A stretch of DNA of 64,000 nt from Phellopilus nigrolimitatus (GCA_021029095.1 JAJOHG010000106.1:1-64000), one strand, 5' to 3'. Positions 1 to 12,389 are shown, numbered from the stretch's first letter. The notes: a model not told the origin generated them from the sequence alone. Made by a program: numbers and translations.

Positions 1-1833
1 TCGCTCTCGAGTTGAGCGGCCCTTACGAATAAGATTATAGATTGAGGCATCGTTAATGTGTCTATTTGATGTTTAGATATCTTGGACTGTGATTAATTTT
101 TGTCATTCTTAATATTCTATGGAGTTTTCGAGAGCGTCCCCTCTTAGCTATCGAAATTATAACTTTGAAGAGTGCAAAGAAGAAGCAAATGTCGCGTTTA
201 AGTGTTCTGACGCATCATTCTCGAAGGGAGTTTCAATTCTGGGATTTACATCTGCCCGAAGCATCGGAAGTACGGAACAATGTCAAAGTCTGATCCCGAG
301 CCCTTATCCTTTTCGGATGCACAGTGCTGTATGAAGACTGCGCTTCAATCTTTCTCCGAATTGATTTGACAAAACTAGCACTTGCGTCTATCGAAGCCAA
401 GATTGGTGAGTCCTAGCGAAGAGACCACGTCAGTTTCGGCGCCGGACCAATCTCCACGCTGTCTATTTCTACGTACTTATCTGCACCTGCTTCGGATCAT
501 CAACGGTGTCTGTATACACATTGATCGTTCCCGGACAGAACTTCATATGCTCCGGAAGGATGAACGCTTCCAAATAAGCCGATGGGAAATGTCCTGAGGA
601 TTACTAGACGCGACAGGAATGGCGTCAGACTGATAAGTCATACTGTAAATGGATTCTAACTTCATGAATACTGTGATCATCCTCAAGCACGCACCCGAAA
701 ACGTCCTCAACGTTATCGTACTTTTCGCGCGACATCCAAGTGTTCCTGAATTTGAACGGAAGTCTTAGCGAAGCTCGTCCCGCATGAAGACTCCTCAAAC
801 CGAAGAGTTTAAGATCCTGAACACACACCTAGTCGGTGCGCAATTCCAGCGCCAAAGATGAAATCAATGGTCAAATCGTCACGTAGCACGTGCTGCGGGA
901 TGTCTGCGAGCGGCACGTTGAATTATAAGCTTGGGGATGCGGCCTACACAAAAATAGCCTAGATTTCTACCCACATATCTTCGCACAATGAGAAATGGAT
1001 AACTGTCTGCATGGTTCCCAGGTATTATTACATGACATATTAGTAAAGATGGAGGCGAAGATTGAATGAAAGAATACATACTTCAAAATGCACGATCGAT
1101 TTTCGAGCGCCCGCGCCTTGCATGTGAATTCCATCGCAACTCACCTTATCCAGAAACCCACTGCTGGCAGTCTATGCACGTGCGCACACCGATTCATGCG
1201 TGCTGGCTCGACGTTGGATCCTACCGGCGGAAAGCTGGCCCATGGTCACACAGGCGGAAATCGAGAAATAGTTGATCTTAGAAACGTGATGCTCGCCACA
1301 AAAAGCAGACTTGACTTTTAGGCGCGAAAAGGCCGTAATGTGCCATTTAATGAATGGATGAACCTGCTAATTCGTGCTCCATGGCAGTTTCCCTGCTATC
1401 CTCAGGCCTTGAAGCAAAATCGCCATTATTGTGCCGAAGTCGGGATGACGGAGGAGACCGTGACTCCGCTCGAACACTGAAGAAAAGTAGATGGTGAAGA
1501 GAAGATTGCGAGCGGGACAACAAGTTGTAAAATTTCTCTCGGCAAAAAGCAAGAAAGGACCATGATCGACAAAAGGAAAAAGAAACAGAGAACTGCATGA
1601 TACATATACCTCCCAGGTTCGTCCTTCGCCCCATCTTCCCCTAAATTATGCCTTACGCCCTGCGCTATGCTCATTGTCCTACACTGGAAAGTAAGGGCTG
1701 GTGGTGTTCTTTCACTCGGTGCGGATGCATCGGAGATGGCTTCATCCTTTCCCTGCTTTATGGAGGACTCATTGTCCCGAGGGCTTGGTCAAAGAACTTT
1801 TTTTGCGCCTAGATGGCGGCTTTAGCGGTGTCG
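1..1833. other. no recognisable gene
   Basis: Both strands hold only short open frames (under about 100 codons) with no family motif and no convincing splice pattern. The stretch lies beyond the broken end of the separase-like fragment, where the rest of that gene would be expected, but no caspase-like catalytic block (His...Cys dyad context) is visible on either strand. Confidence 0.5.
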
Positions 1834-3154
1834 TTATTTTCGGCTACACCATCGAGAAGGCGCTCGTAAACATCGACGATCCTTCCGAGCACATTTCTGA
1901 CCGCGTCCCGCACGTGCGAGCTTGGCGGGAGACGGGATAGCGCCACTTCTGCAGCATTTCTCTATCACTCGATAAAGTTTGCTATCCAAAAGCGAGCCGT
2001 CCACGTCATGCAGGTAGGATGCGCTAGACCTGGCGCAAGAGACAAGCTCATCTACGTGAAGACCTTCAGACTCCATAGCTGAAACTAGTCGAGTCAGTGC
2101 GGCACATGATCGAGCGGCCAGGAGCGTAGCATCGTTTGAAGAGGAGGCCGCCTTGCGGGGTTTACGAGCGAGAAATTTCCACTCTTGAGCTTTCGTCAGT
2201 AAAATGAGCAAGGTCCACGAAGAAATCGACTCACGCGTTTCGCCAGCGCCAGCCAGTACTCGCAGAATTTGATCCAGCCTTTCCCCTCCTGCCAACCCTC
2301 CGCCATCCTGACCACATTCTCGGAGCTTGCAAGCAGCTCTGCGATTTTCTCCTTCTCCTGTTCTTCTGCTTCTGCGTTCCGTGCATACGAGGCCGCGTAA
2401 TTTAAGCATTGTTCCCAGACCGGGGCGACGTCGAGCTCGGTAGAGGCCAGCAGCAGAGCCAGGGCGAAAGCAGACCTTAGAGATCCGGATAGGCGTGGCG
2501 GAACAGCGAGGGAAGATGTGAGGACGACGTACGTTCGCTTCAGGAGCGCGTCGAGTGCTTTGGTAGGCAGCGATGTGAGATGCAGCATCCAGGACGGTAG
2601 GTGCGCAACGGACGGGATAACGCGACTAAAGTAGGCCGAGACGCATGTCTGGAAAGCAGAGTCAAGCGGGGATGTAGGGAGAGGCAATCGTAGGATAGAC
2701 AGCGGCGGCTTATGTGTCGACTGCGTCTCCGTGCGTTCGTAGTAGTATGTTGGCAGATGCGTCCAGATGTCCGATAACAAGTCCAGCGCCGCCTCAAACG
2801 CGTCAAGTGCAAGCAGTTTTCCTGCCAAGTTCAGATCTGCACGTTCGAAGCCGAGCATACCCAGGGCTCAGCTTCCGTAACGTGCTCAAAGCCGTCAGAC
2901 CAGTTATGCCCGTCGCCAATGGGGACGCACTGGATTTCCCGGCCCTGTTCTTCTGTTCAGACAAGCTCTCCAGAGCGTCGTTCACGGTTCTCATCGCCGC
3001 TGCCCGGGCTTCCTCCGGCGACTCTGCCGGCCGTGACTTGGCCTTGCGTATCCTTGCGTTGGCGGCCTCTGATATCCTGACCCGATGTGAGCTTATTGGC
3101 AACACGGTCGACGTCGTTTGGTGCGAACGGCCTCTTAACTTTTGTGGTCGCCAT
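1834..3154 (-). pseudogene. separase-like N-terminal fragment, frameshifted and truncated
   Basis: Separase is the large cysteine protease that cleaves cohesin at anaphase. Fungal forms have a long helical N-terminal region and a C-terminal protease domain. Here only N-terminal-type sequence is seen. It starts at an ATG near 3154 (MATTKVKR), then passes into a second frame near 3080 (AANARIRKAKSR, EEARAAAMRTVN) and a third near 2860 (FERADLNLAGKLLALDAFEAA). An intron of about 53 bases (donor at 2234, GTGAGTCG; acceptor ending at 2182) leads to WKFLARKPRK and on to a stop at 1834. The three reading frames join into one continuous helical-repeat protein, so they are one gene broken by at least two indels. 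The protease domain is absent from the window. I assign separase from remembered resemblance to agaricomycete N-termini, so the family is moderate confidence; the broken state is seen directly. Confidence 0.5.
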
Positions 3155-5269
3155 CGTTAGAGCTTGCACAAGTGAAGTCGAAGGTTCAGTTTTAGAAAAC
3201 GCGTGTCGAGCGCGTCTGCGTAAGCGAGATGCGCTGGAGAGGCCGTAATGTCATAGAATCGAAAACAGGTCGAGGACAGGTATACAGTGAAACGACGATA
3301 CGAAGTCAACGTCAGCTCGAAGATGAGAGTGCGAGACGACCGAGGAATTACACACCTTCGTCAGCCTCGCCCTTCTCACCGCCACCCAATACGCGTTCAA
3401 GCTTCCCGTGTTTCCCCATCCTCATGAGACATCCGATCCTGTCGCTCCGTTATGCGGCCTGCGTCCCATCCTGCACTTACGATGGCCACGTGTCCTAGAA
3501 ACAGAGAAAATACGCGTACTGCGTCAGCACAAAGGACGAGGTGTAAACGCATGAGAATGAAATGGAATGAAAGAGAAGAGAGACGCGCGCGAGCCCCTGC
3601 ATGAACGGGTACATGTACTTAGAACGTCGAGTAAAACCGAGACTGCGATCAGCGCACAAAAATGCATGCACCGCTCGGCTTCTTCGAGAAACTCGCCGGC
3701 CTCCATCACGCAAATGAGCAGCGTGTCGAGAAGAATATCGAAGGATCGTGCTGATGCGATTGCATAGCTGAAGGATCGTGTGCTTGACCAAAAGGAGAGA
3801 AAGAGTGGAGAGAATGCAAAGCGAAAACTCACCAATCTGCTTGTATGTCAAATGTGAGCTTTACGCTTAGAACGAGCTGGTCTCCGAGTTTGAGCACGCA
3901 TTCCGAGTACGTCATCCAGTCCTATACCACATCCGCGTATCCCATGCCCGAGGCGGTGCTGAAAAGCGACTGTCTGAGCCTCGCGCTGTATCTAGAGATA
4001 GGAAAGAAACTACGTAAATGGGATTAGAGAAATATGAAGAGCATGGGCGTACGCACGGAAACGTCATTGAGAGCGCGCAACACCGACATCCAAGCCTTTG
4101 CGGCGATGGCTCCCTGTGTCTTCGGAATGGCGCACAGCATCTCGCAGTCCGGTCAGCTTTTCGCTGTGTCGTTCAGCTTGATTGTTTGGAAGAGAGAGAC
4201 CAGGGGTACGCACTTCGTAGCGCCAGGTGCTCCGTCCAGTCGTGTTGCTCATGCGGAATACGCGCCAATCTTCTTAAGACGACAGGCTGTCGGGTTCATG
4301 CCTGCTTCGGCCGAAAGCTAGCTAAGGAAAGGCAAGGCACCAGACACGAAATATGAGAAACGAATGAGAAGATTGGCAGAAAGGTGGACGGACTAACGTA
4401 GCAAGCCCTTCTGCGACACAGTTCCCATCGGCCGATCCAACACGGCGCGGTACCATCAACTTCGCAAAGAGCCTATCTTGAAGTATTACTTTGTCTCCAG
4501 AAGTACCCGGACCTGGGCCAATTCAGCCGGTTGCTCGAAGATAGACACAAATAGAAAAGAACTTACTGTACAACCGCGTCCGAATGTCTTCCTCTTCTGC
4601 GCGTCCGGAATTCCCGCTGCGTGTTCCCAATAAAGGCGCAGATTCGGCGCAGATTGCGCTCTCCTTTCTCTCCAGTCGAAAGACGGTCGAAGGTTTTTAC
4701 TCGGGCGTCCACCCTGTACGTTGCGCTGTATCTCCGTCCTTCCGTGCACCTAACGATCCCTCCGCGCACTGCAGCGCCTGTCTTGTCCGTACGCCCTGTT
4801 TTCAACTTCCATTGTGGGCATGCGCACTCCGAACTTCCTGGCCAGCGAACTCGCGGTGACTGCGTCGAACGTGGACGCCGCGTGGACCGCTCAGGGACCT
4901 CTTCGAGCTTCGCGCCGGTCTCCGCGTCCCTCTGAGAACGTCGAGTGAGTCAAATAAAGCAACAAAGAGGGTTAGAGAGTTCCTGAGAAATATTTTAGGA
5001 AGTGTGAAACGATCTTGGCGAGGAGATGGTTTAAGACAAGGCACCAGTGTTGAACGTTGAAGGCCGATGATAGCCGAAGTAAGCGGCCCTGGCAAACTGC
5101 AATCCCAGCGTATTTTCATGTATCTTATCTACAGCCATGGCTTCGACAAGCGCACTGTGCAGCCTGTGCTCTCACTTCTACCACCATCATCGCTCTAAGC
5201 CCGGCGAGCAAGCCGTCGTCGTCATTGTCGAGCTCATCACAAGCCCGTCCCCGACGCAGCTAGCCCACC
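3155..5269. other. no assignable gene; possible gene remnants
   Basis: This is the interval between the separase-like start and the ammonium transporter. There are several GT...AG pairs and short plausible peptides on both strands (for example LARKFGVRMPTME on the minus strand near 4830), but no chain of exons gives a recognisable protein. It probably holds a decayed or unrecognised gene plus the promoter of the transporter. Confidence 0.35.
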
Positions 5270-7045
5270 ATGGTCAATGTCACCTACGATGCCTGTGAGT
5301 TTCGTTTGCTTATCTGAACCTCCCAACTGTCGTGCTCATCGCCGCTCATATTTTTTCTGCTGCGTTTCCCAGCCGGTGACCTCGTCTGGACAGACCCTAG
5401 CACGGGTGAGACCGCCCTTTACAACCTCGGCGACATGGCCTGGGTCATCAGCGCCACGGCGCTCGTCTGGCTCATGATTCCCGGCGTCGGCTTTTTCTAC
5501 TCCGGTCTCCTGCGTCGCAAGAATGCGCTGTCTATGATCTTCCTCAGCGTTGCGGTGTTGGCGGTCGTCTCTTTCCAGGTGCGTGCTATTGCTTTTTTTT
5601 TTAGCTCGCGTGTTGGAGCTTATTCTTGATGCAGTGGTTCTTCTGGGGCTTCTCCCTCGCATTCTCGGAGACAGGATCCGCGTACATTGGCGATCTCAAG
5701 TACTTCGCGCTGAAGGGCGTACTCGGCCAGCCTTCCATTGGCTCGTCGCGTATCCCGTCACTCCCTTTCTGCGTCTACCAGCTCATGTTCGCAGCCATTA
5801 CGTACGTCAGATTTCATTATCATCATCTCGTTACTCACACGGCATCGCGGACTGCGCGTGCTGACCTTGCCCGTTTCTGTTCGTACAGCCCCATGCTCGC
5901 GGTCGGTGCTTTCGCAGAGCACTCGCGAATCGCGCCTATCCTCGTCTTCGTCTTCTGCTGGTCCACGCTCGTGTACGACCCCATCGCCTGTTGGACTTGG
6001 AACTCGAACGGCTGGTCTTTCGTCCTTGGCGGTCTCGATTTTGCTGGCGGCACTCCTGTCCATATATCCTCGGGGACCGCCGCCCTCGCTATTTCCGTCT
6101 ACCTCGGCCGCCGTCGCGGATACGGCACTGAGCGCCTCGCGTACAAACCGCATAACACGTCCTACGTCGTCCTCGGCACGGTTTTCCTGTGGTTTGGCTG
6201 GTTCGGCTTCAACGGCGGCTCCGCCCTCTCTGCGAATCTGCGTGCCGTTCAGGCATGCATCGTCACTAATCTCGCCGCGTCCGTTGGCGGCCTGACATGG
6301 ATGTTCTGGGACTGGCGCCTCGAGCGCAAGTGGTCCGCTGTCGGCTTCTGCTCAGGCGCGATTGCAGGCCTCGTCGCGATCACCCCTGGCTCCGGTTTCG
6401 TTGGTTCTCCCGCCGCCGTCGCGTACGGCTTCCTCGCAGGCACCATCTGCAACTTCGCCACGCAGCTTAAGTTTATCTTCGGTTACGACGACTGTCTCGA
6501 TATCTTCGCTTCTCATGCTATCGGTGGTATTGTCGGTAACGTGCGTGTTTTCATTTCATGTTTTAAATACGGCATAACCCACTGACCCGCACTTGTCACG
6601 CAGATCCTCACCTGCGCTCTTCGCTACAGTCCTCTGTCGCAGCTTTCGACGGAATAGCGGACATCCCGGGAGGCTGGTTCGATCACCACTGGATCCAGCT
6701 CGGCTACCAGCTCGCGGACTCGACCTGCCGGTCCTCTCCTATTCCTTTGTCATGACCAGCATCATCCTCTGGATCATGCACTTTATCCCGGGCCTCCGCC
6801 TGCGCTGCGACGAGGAGACGGAGATCCTCGGCGTCGACGACGCTGAGCTCGGCGAGTTCGCGTACGACTACGTTGGCCTCGACGCGGAGCTTGGTGCGCA
6901 TCTTCCACACACCGGTGCTGGACCGGGCGGCGTAGGCGCGGATGTACCTGCGTTGGGGGCTGTTGGCGGTGGACGTGAGCCGAGACACAGCATGACCCAG
7001 ATGAACCACAGTAGCAGCGAGGGCGGGGAAAAGATCTCCGCGTGA
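5270..7045 (+). CDS. ammonium transporter (AMT/Mep family), last exon frame-disrupted
   Basis: This is a plasma-membrane ammonium permease of the AMT/Mep/Rh family. Exons read as 5270-5294, 5373-5578, 5635-5801, 5889-6540 and 6604-7045, all with GT...AG introns of 54-87 bases and consistent phases up to exon 4. Family marks are visible: AWVISATALVWLMIPGVGFF in the N-terminal membrane segment, DPIACWTWN, the conserved Asp in GGLDFAGG followed by VHISSG (first pore His), and DIFASHAIGGIVGN (second pore His). The cytosolic tail has DDAELGEFAYDY, as in fungal AMTs. Exon 5 should run on through a segment like AAFDGIADIPGGW and LGYQLADST to SYSFVMTSIILW. These pieces are all present but lie in different frames between 6610 and 6740, consistent with four single-base insertions. 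As written the frame ends at a TAG near 6655, before the last membrane segment and tail. Family call near certain; whether the break is biological or a consensus error is open. Confidence 0.9.
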
Positions 7046-8798
7046 GTTGACTGTTCTTCTTTAGTCGCCGTGTATCGTCTTTGTGGATGGTTAGCTCGTG
7101 GTCGGGAGTGGAATATGTGGAAACGATGTATTTGATCGTTATATATTAGAAGCTACATATTTGCTATCATTAGTTCCTTCATATTCGACTCCATCGACGC
7201 CTTGCATCGCCTTCGAGTGTGCAGTCCTCACGAGGATCGGAAGCTCACTTGAATATATGAGATATGAGTACTTCAGTCCGTCCCTGCCAATGTTGGTGCA
7301 AGATCCAGTATAGAGAATGACGGTGCTTACTTCGTATCCATGCCATTCTCCAATTCCCCAAGAATCATCAGCGATGTGACTCGCTGATGTGGTTTCGGGC
7401 ATGATCGTAATGCGAGGTAGATTAGATATCCGGTCAAAAACGTTGTCGCAGGTTTTCAGTGAAGACCAGACCAATTCGAGGAAAGCGACCTAAAAGACGG
7501 CTTCCCTGGTGAAGGGGCAGGCTCGATAGACGCTGTGTCCAGTAAAGAGGGGTCGGCATCATAGCGAGAAGACGAAATGCTCTGATAGGAAACGATTTTG
7601 ATGAGCGCGTGCAGCAAAGCAAGTCGAGGCTGCGGATGACATGAAGTCGAAGCGCACACGCTTCCACGCCATTTGAGCGGCTGCTTGCTTTTCTTCGTGG
7701 TTCTTCTGCTGCTCAGCTGAGCAGTATTGGCATGTATATGGACGCCCACAGGCCGATGGCGACAAGTAAAAGTACGGGAAAGGACCAAGCCTCAGCACTA
7801 CATTTTAGTAGACAAGAATGCGACGAACCGATGTGCTATGCATACCACTCCTCCGTCGTCTTTCTTGGGTCCCATATTTCCTCTATAATCGTTCACTTGA
7901 TGTCGATAGACTCAACGGTCGGAGCTCGTGGAACTTTGTGAGCTTAGCCTGAGTAGCGGGCGGTGCCGGTGTCTCTGACAAACTAGCGTCCTCGACACAC
8001 CTCAGGTTTGGGATCGCATTCCTCATTCGGCTGCGGCGGGATGCCCGAGTTCAGCATACCCGGAATCGACGGCAGACACAGCAGCGCGTGTATACTCGAC
8101 AACTCGTCTTGCTCGCTCCTCTGCTCCGGGCTGTGGTTTCTTGGCGGGGACGTCGCGCACGATGAGCGTTGGATAGTGGACGCCCCGATTGCAATTGCGC
8201 TGCCGGACTTTGTTGAGATGGAGGCCGATCAAGCTTGCGGTCCTGATGAGGACGGAGAAAAAAGAGGAATATGCGTAACTAACGCTGACGATAATTGCTC
8301 TAGTCTTTTTCCGTCGGCTGACGCCCCGACCTGATTTGGAAATGGCTTCAGCCCGTGTTCGTTCGTAAATCCGCACTTTCGCACCATCACGCCCGCTCCA
8401 CTTTTTTATAGATCTCGATTCCTGTTTTCTTTGGTTAACGGAGTGTGCGCTCGTCTTGATTAGGCACCGTGCACTGTCCAAGACTGTGGAAAGCGCGTTC
8501 GACATGACGGAATTCGGCACGACCAGCAGCGTGTTTGAGCACATCTTTGCCCACGAAATCCAGACCGTGTGTGATAGTGCGTCCTCTGAGCTCTCCGTCC
8601 TTGATATGGGTGTGCATACTGAGCTGCACCTTCGTCAGGGACAGACGACTCGGCAGTCAAAAATAACTTGTGTCCGTCAATAGAGCATCGCCTCGCAAAG
8701 ATTGCACGGGCGTCCGGTGAGCTTCGTGGCAAATGTGTTGAGTCACATTTTCTGAGTTCTACATCCAGAGTCCGGATATTCCGGGAGTGTGAGGAACT
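7046..8798. other. no assignable gene
   Basis: This stretch lies 3' of the ammonium transporter. The longest frames (minus 8023-8544, 173 codons; plus 8008-8334) have no motif I recognise and lack a coherent exon chain. A minus-strand gene with introns between about 8730 and 8010 is possible but cannot be supported. Confidence 0.4.
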
Positions 8799-10461
8799 TT
8801 GTCAAGAAAGACTGGGGATTTTTGGACGGAATACAGGAGCGAGAGCTATCTGACCCCACCTCCCACGAAATGCAGCATCCCGGGAGACGTTTTTGTCGCA
8901 TCCGATGGCTCCATACATCTCCGTATGTACAAACGATGGGAGAGGTGGACAGGAGAACCGGGAAGCATGCTGTACAGGCCAAAGACACCCTCGTCTCCAC
9001 GGCTACATGTACAAGGTCGGAAAATCAGAAAAAGACACGGGCTGGAGAACTATCGGTGCCTTTCAAAAGGTCAGATCTAGGAAGGCTATCAGCAGCACCG
9101 GCCATGTAGCTCGTGAAGAGTATGGAGAACTCATCTTTGCAGCACTTCCTGAAGCGTCCACTGAACTTGCAGAAGGAACCAGTGGCTTCTCAGAAGACAT
9201 CTCGACCACAGTGGACACGACGACGGACGAAAATCTTACCTCCTATTGGGTTTCTCAGGCTTCGGCCGATGAAGGAGACATTGCGATTTGCCCTGCATCA
9301 AAACCTTCGACGACCTCTTGTGATGTTGTGCTGTCACCGGGCGTACAATCTAACTCCACCTCTGCTGCAGATGAAGACGAAGCGGACCCAATGGGTCCCG
9401 CAATACACATGGAATCGTGGATGTCGACACCCTGTCGCTACATCGCCCCGTCTCCCGGCCGCCTGCTGACTGCTTTGCGCGATAATTGGGCTGTGGATGT
9501 CAAGTTCTGCCCCACTCTACATGTCGGGCTGCGAATTTTCGATGCACTTGCCAAAGTTGCGGCCGACATCACTTTTTTCGAACCAAAGCAAGATGCTCTG
9601 TCATCGTTGCTTCCCACAGGCGCAAACGAAAGCATGTTCAAGAAGGAGCTCGTTTACAGGGACATGTTAGCGCACAAGAATGTGTGTTTCATGGACAACA
9701 GGCGGGTCTGCCCTGATCCTGAGCTGGATATGCCTGCCTTTTTGTCATCCTTTCACGACAGCTCGGCAAATTCAAGGCCGCTCCCGGACGTGCAAGCAAG
9801 ACCCATCTGCGCTATAGATATCCCAGCCTCACTTTCTGGTTTGGGATCCCTGCAATTACAGTTACCTAACTTTCTGGGAAAGAAAATTGTTGGAGCACCA
9901 GCACCAGTCAAACACCTGGCAGACTTGGGTAAACTGGCTTTGCGCTCATCCATCATCCCTAGTGGAGGCATCACCCATGTTCGCATGGACTGTCAATCAC
10001 AGCTTGTGGCCGAAATTGGACCTCAGTCGAAACTGTGGCTGCTATGGCCTCCGCTGAAAGTCAATTTTGACTTCATGTGCAGAAATATGGAAAACCCCAC
10101 GTCCATGGAAAGCACAGTTGAGGCGATAGACAACTTGAAAGGTCTGCAGCTGCTTCCAAGGTTTGGGAGACCATCAGTGTTTTACCTCCCTGCATACTAT
10201 ATCCACGCGGTGCTCACGATAAGCACATCAATCCATAGCAGTCTTCCATGCTACAATTATGGGGAATTCAGTGCAACATTAGACCTCATCAAGTCACATG
10301 CTTCATACAGCGGTGGGAGGATGGAGGGCTATAATGCAATCAGGGACGAAATTGACATGTGGGTCACCCTTGCAAGTTCAAATTATGGGGCTTTAGACGA
10401 AATGGATCGCCCTCATTTTCACAAGAAGATCAACGAGATTTCCACCCTCATCGATCCCTAA
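8799..10461 (+). CDS. JmjC/cupin-like protein
   Basis: A 522-codon open frame runs from ATG 8893 to the stop at 10461. The C-terminal third has the layout of a JmjC double-stranded beta-helix: a GGITHVRMD strand where the HxD metal motif would sit, then SKLWLLWPP, and after about 65 residues GRPSVFYLPAYYIHAVLTI, which matches the family's late G..L.IP..W.H pattern. The first metal motif is H-x3-D rather than H-x-D, so iron binding and demethylase activity are doubtful. The N-terminal 170 residues are low-complexity and acidic (AADEDEADP). An overlapping frame from 8799 (GDVFVASDGSIHLRMYKRW) looks coding and may be an upstream exon spliced or frameshifted into the main frame near 8990, so the true start is uncertain. 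JmjC-like proteins of this kind are common and dispersed in agaricomycete genomes, often beside mobile elements. Substrate unknown. Confidence 0.65.
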
Positions 10462-10595
10462 CTAGATTGTTATGAGTCTAGCAGAGTCCTTGGAGAAGTG
10501 GGATTCCTTTCAGAGGTCACGCGAACACAAAGTACCACATTTAAAGAGTCACATTTTCCTTAGTAGTTTCACATGATGTTGTCCTTAAAGGGCAT

Positions 10596-10735
10596 ACCAC
10601 GAGTTGATCCCCGGGTTGACCCGGGCCTGTTGGCAGATTTACCTGACCCCAAATCCTCAACCCGGACCCGGTTTAACCTGGACCCATTGGGACTCGGATT
10701 CACAATTCCCCCCAAACCCGTGGGTCAAGGTCACT
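10596..10735. repeat. degenerate CCCGGGT/ACCCGGG-rich tract
   Basis: This short tract is built from repeated and mirrored units such as CCCGGGTTGACCCGGG and CAACCCGGACCCGG, interspersed with GGTCAAGG. It lies directly 3' of the JmjC-like gene. It could form strong hairpins. No function is assigned. Confidence 0.45.
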
Positions 10736-12099
10736 GAGGTCAAGGGTTTGTTCAGAGCTTCCTGCAAATCTTAAACCAATCAAATGCAGATTTATTATCA
10801 TGTAATAAAAAAGACAAAAGAAACAATGCTCAGTGGTATTAAGTGAGCAAGTGCCACGCCTCGACGTCGAACACCACAAAAGTGTCGCGTCGGCGTGCGC
10901 GAGCAGCAGGAGCGCCGCCGCGCCGCCCAGCGTGCAGACGGACAGCGAGTATGCGAGCATGGCGATGGGTGCAGGCGATGTGGGCAGCGGGGTATGGTGC
11001 ATGCCAAGTGACGACGGCTCAGGTGTTCGTGACCCATCGAGCTCGCCTCGCCGCTCACTGCACTCCTCATCACTCCCATCCGTCTCCGGCTCATCCTCCT
11101 CCGGAACCGACTCGAGTTCGTGCGGAATAATAGTGTTAACGCTCCATCTGTCATCATCGTCATCTTCCTCCCCTCGCAACTGCTGCACAGATAGACGCTG
11201 ACGCTCGCTTTTGAAGTGCACTCACATTTCACTTGATGTTCTCTTGGTCACTAAGCAAATTCTCGAGCACGTGAAGTTTTTCGAAGTAGGTGGTCAGCGA
11301 CACCTGCGTCCCAAAGCTTGCAGCGCAACCGAAGAAGAGTCGGAGTCTGGTTGCTGCTGCTGAGGTTGCTGCTGCAACTGTGGATGTTGGGAAGGTGGCC
11401 GGACAGGGGGCATGACATGCGGGTACGGCAGCAGATTCGGAGGTTGGCCTCCACCAATGACATCCCCAGTCAACGCATAGCCTGGCCGACGGCGCCTAGC
11501 TCCAAACTTGTGTCGCGGCTTTTGCAAGATGTGGTAGAACGTCAGCCCATTACGGCCTGACGTGCCCCATCGCCCATGCCGCCCATAATTCCGACGCCAT
11601 TCGTTTGCGCTTGTAGCATGGGACGCTCGTGCGCAGCGGTGTTGAGCGTGCCGCGGGGCCAGCAACGGTTTGCTGGTTCTGCTGCTGCTGGAAGTTGTAT
11701 GTCTCGCGCTCTGCGCCGAGAACGTCCTCGACGTTGAAGATACAGGTTACGCGTGCGGCAACCTTGTGGTGTATGATCGTCTTGATTTCCTCGCAGACAA
11801 TGTCGATACCGAATTCCTGTAAGGCTGAGGGCTGTAAGGATGCGCGGAAAGGGAGAAGGGGGAAGCGAACTACTGACCACTATATCGTCTGATTTGAGCG
11901 GTTCTGACTCGACACCTTCGGCCCTCAGGAATCTCGATGTCTGCTGCAGGTTTGCGGAGAGCGCGTCGGTGTTGCGCGTGTAGATGAGCTTGCCGGCAGA
12001 ATGGGGCCAAGCTTAACGACGACGCCCTCATCGAAGACCGCGACGTCGTTCGCGTGCGGGTGCACGGCGGCGCACCTCACCAGAGCCAATGCCTGCAGT
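10700..12099 (-). CDS. conserved hypothetical, possible tail-anchored membrane protein (partial)
   Basis: I do not recognise this gene. Its pieces look conserved and spliced: a 5' block near 12099-11892 (ALALVRCAAVHPHAND, LIYTRNTDALSANLQQTSRF, one base out of frame between them near 12002), an intron of about 65 bases ending near 11820, then IDIVCEEIKTIIHHKVAARV and FNVEDVLGAERETYNFQ, a Gln-rich run, and later SLTTYFEKLHVLENLLSDQ before an intron starting GTGAGTGC near 11228. The last exon encodes a highly acidic stretch (GEEDDDDDRW, VPEEDEPETDGSDEE) followed by a single hydrophobic segment (IAMLAYSLSVCTLGGAAALL) near the C-terminus, which suggests a tail anchor. The 5' end is not resolved because frames break around 12100. 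It is divergently placed against the MUB1-like gene, about 300 bases apart. Confidence 0.4.
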
Positions 12100-12389
12100 G
12101 TAAGCTGTCTATTTGCCTATTTGTCTAAGAAGTGTGTAAAGCGCATAAATTGGGGCTATATGTGCAAATCGCGTCGATATTGTGGCGTGCGACTGTGGGC
12201 ACGTGAGTCTTGGTAAGTACATGTATTCGCTGGCAACCATTTTTTTCGTCCTTTCCTTATTCCCATCCCTTTCCACCTTCAGAAAAGACTTGAGCGGCTT
12301 GGCTACTGTGGGTGAGCCGCAAGAGTCCCGCACCTCCCACGTTCGATGTTGGCTACTGTGGGTGACATTGAACAAAGGTTCTGCATTTT

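Noticed and set aside
4560..5119. Minus-strand peptide LARKFGVRMPTME considered as the C-terminus of glycerol-3-phosphate dehydrogenase
   Set aside because: Only a dozen residues, with no upstream nucleotide-binding or substrate-binding blocks in any frame.
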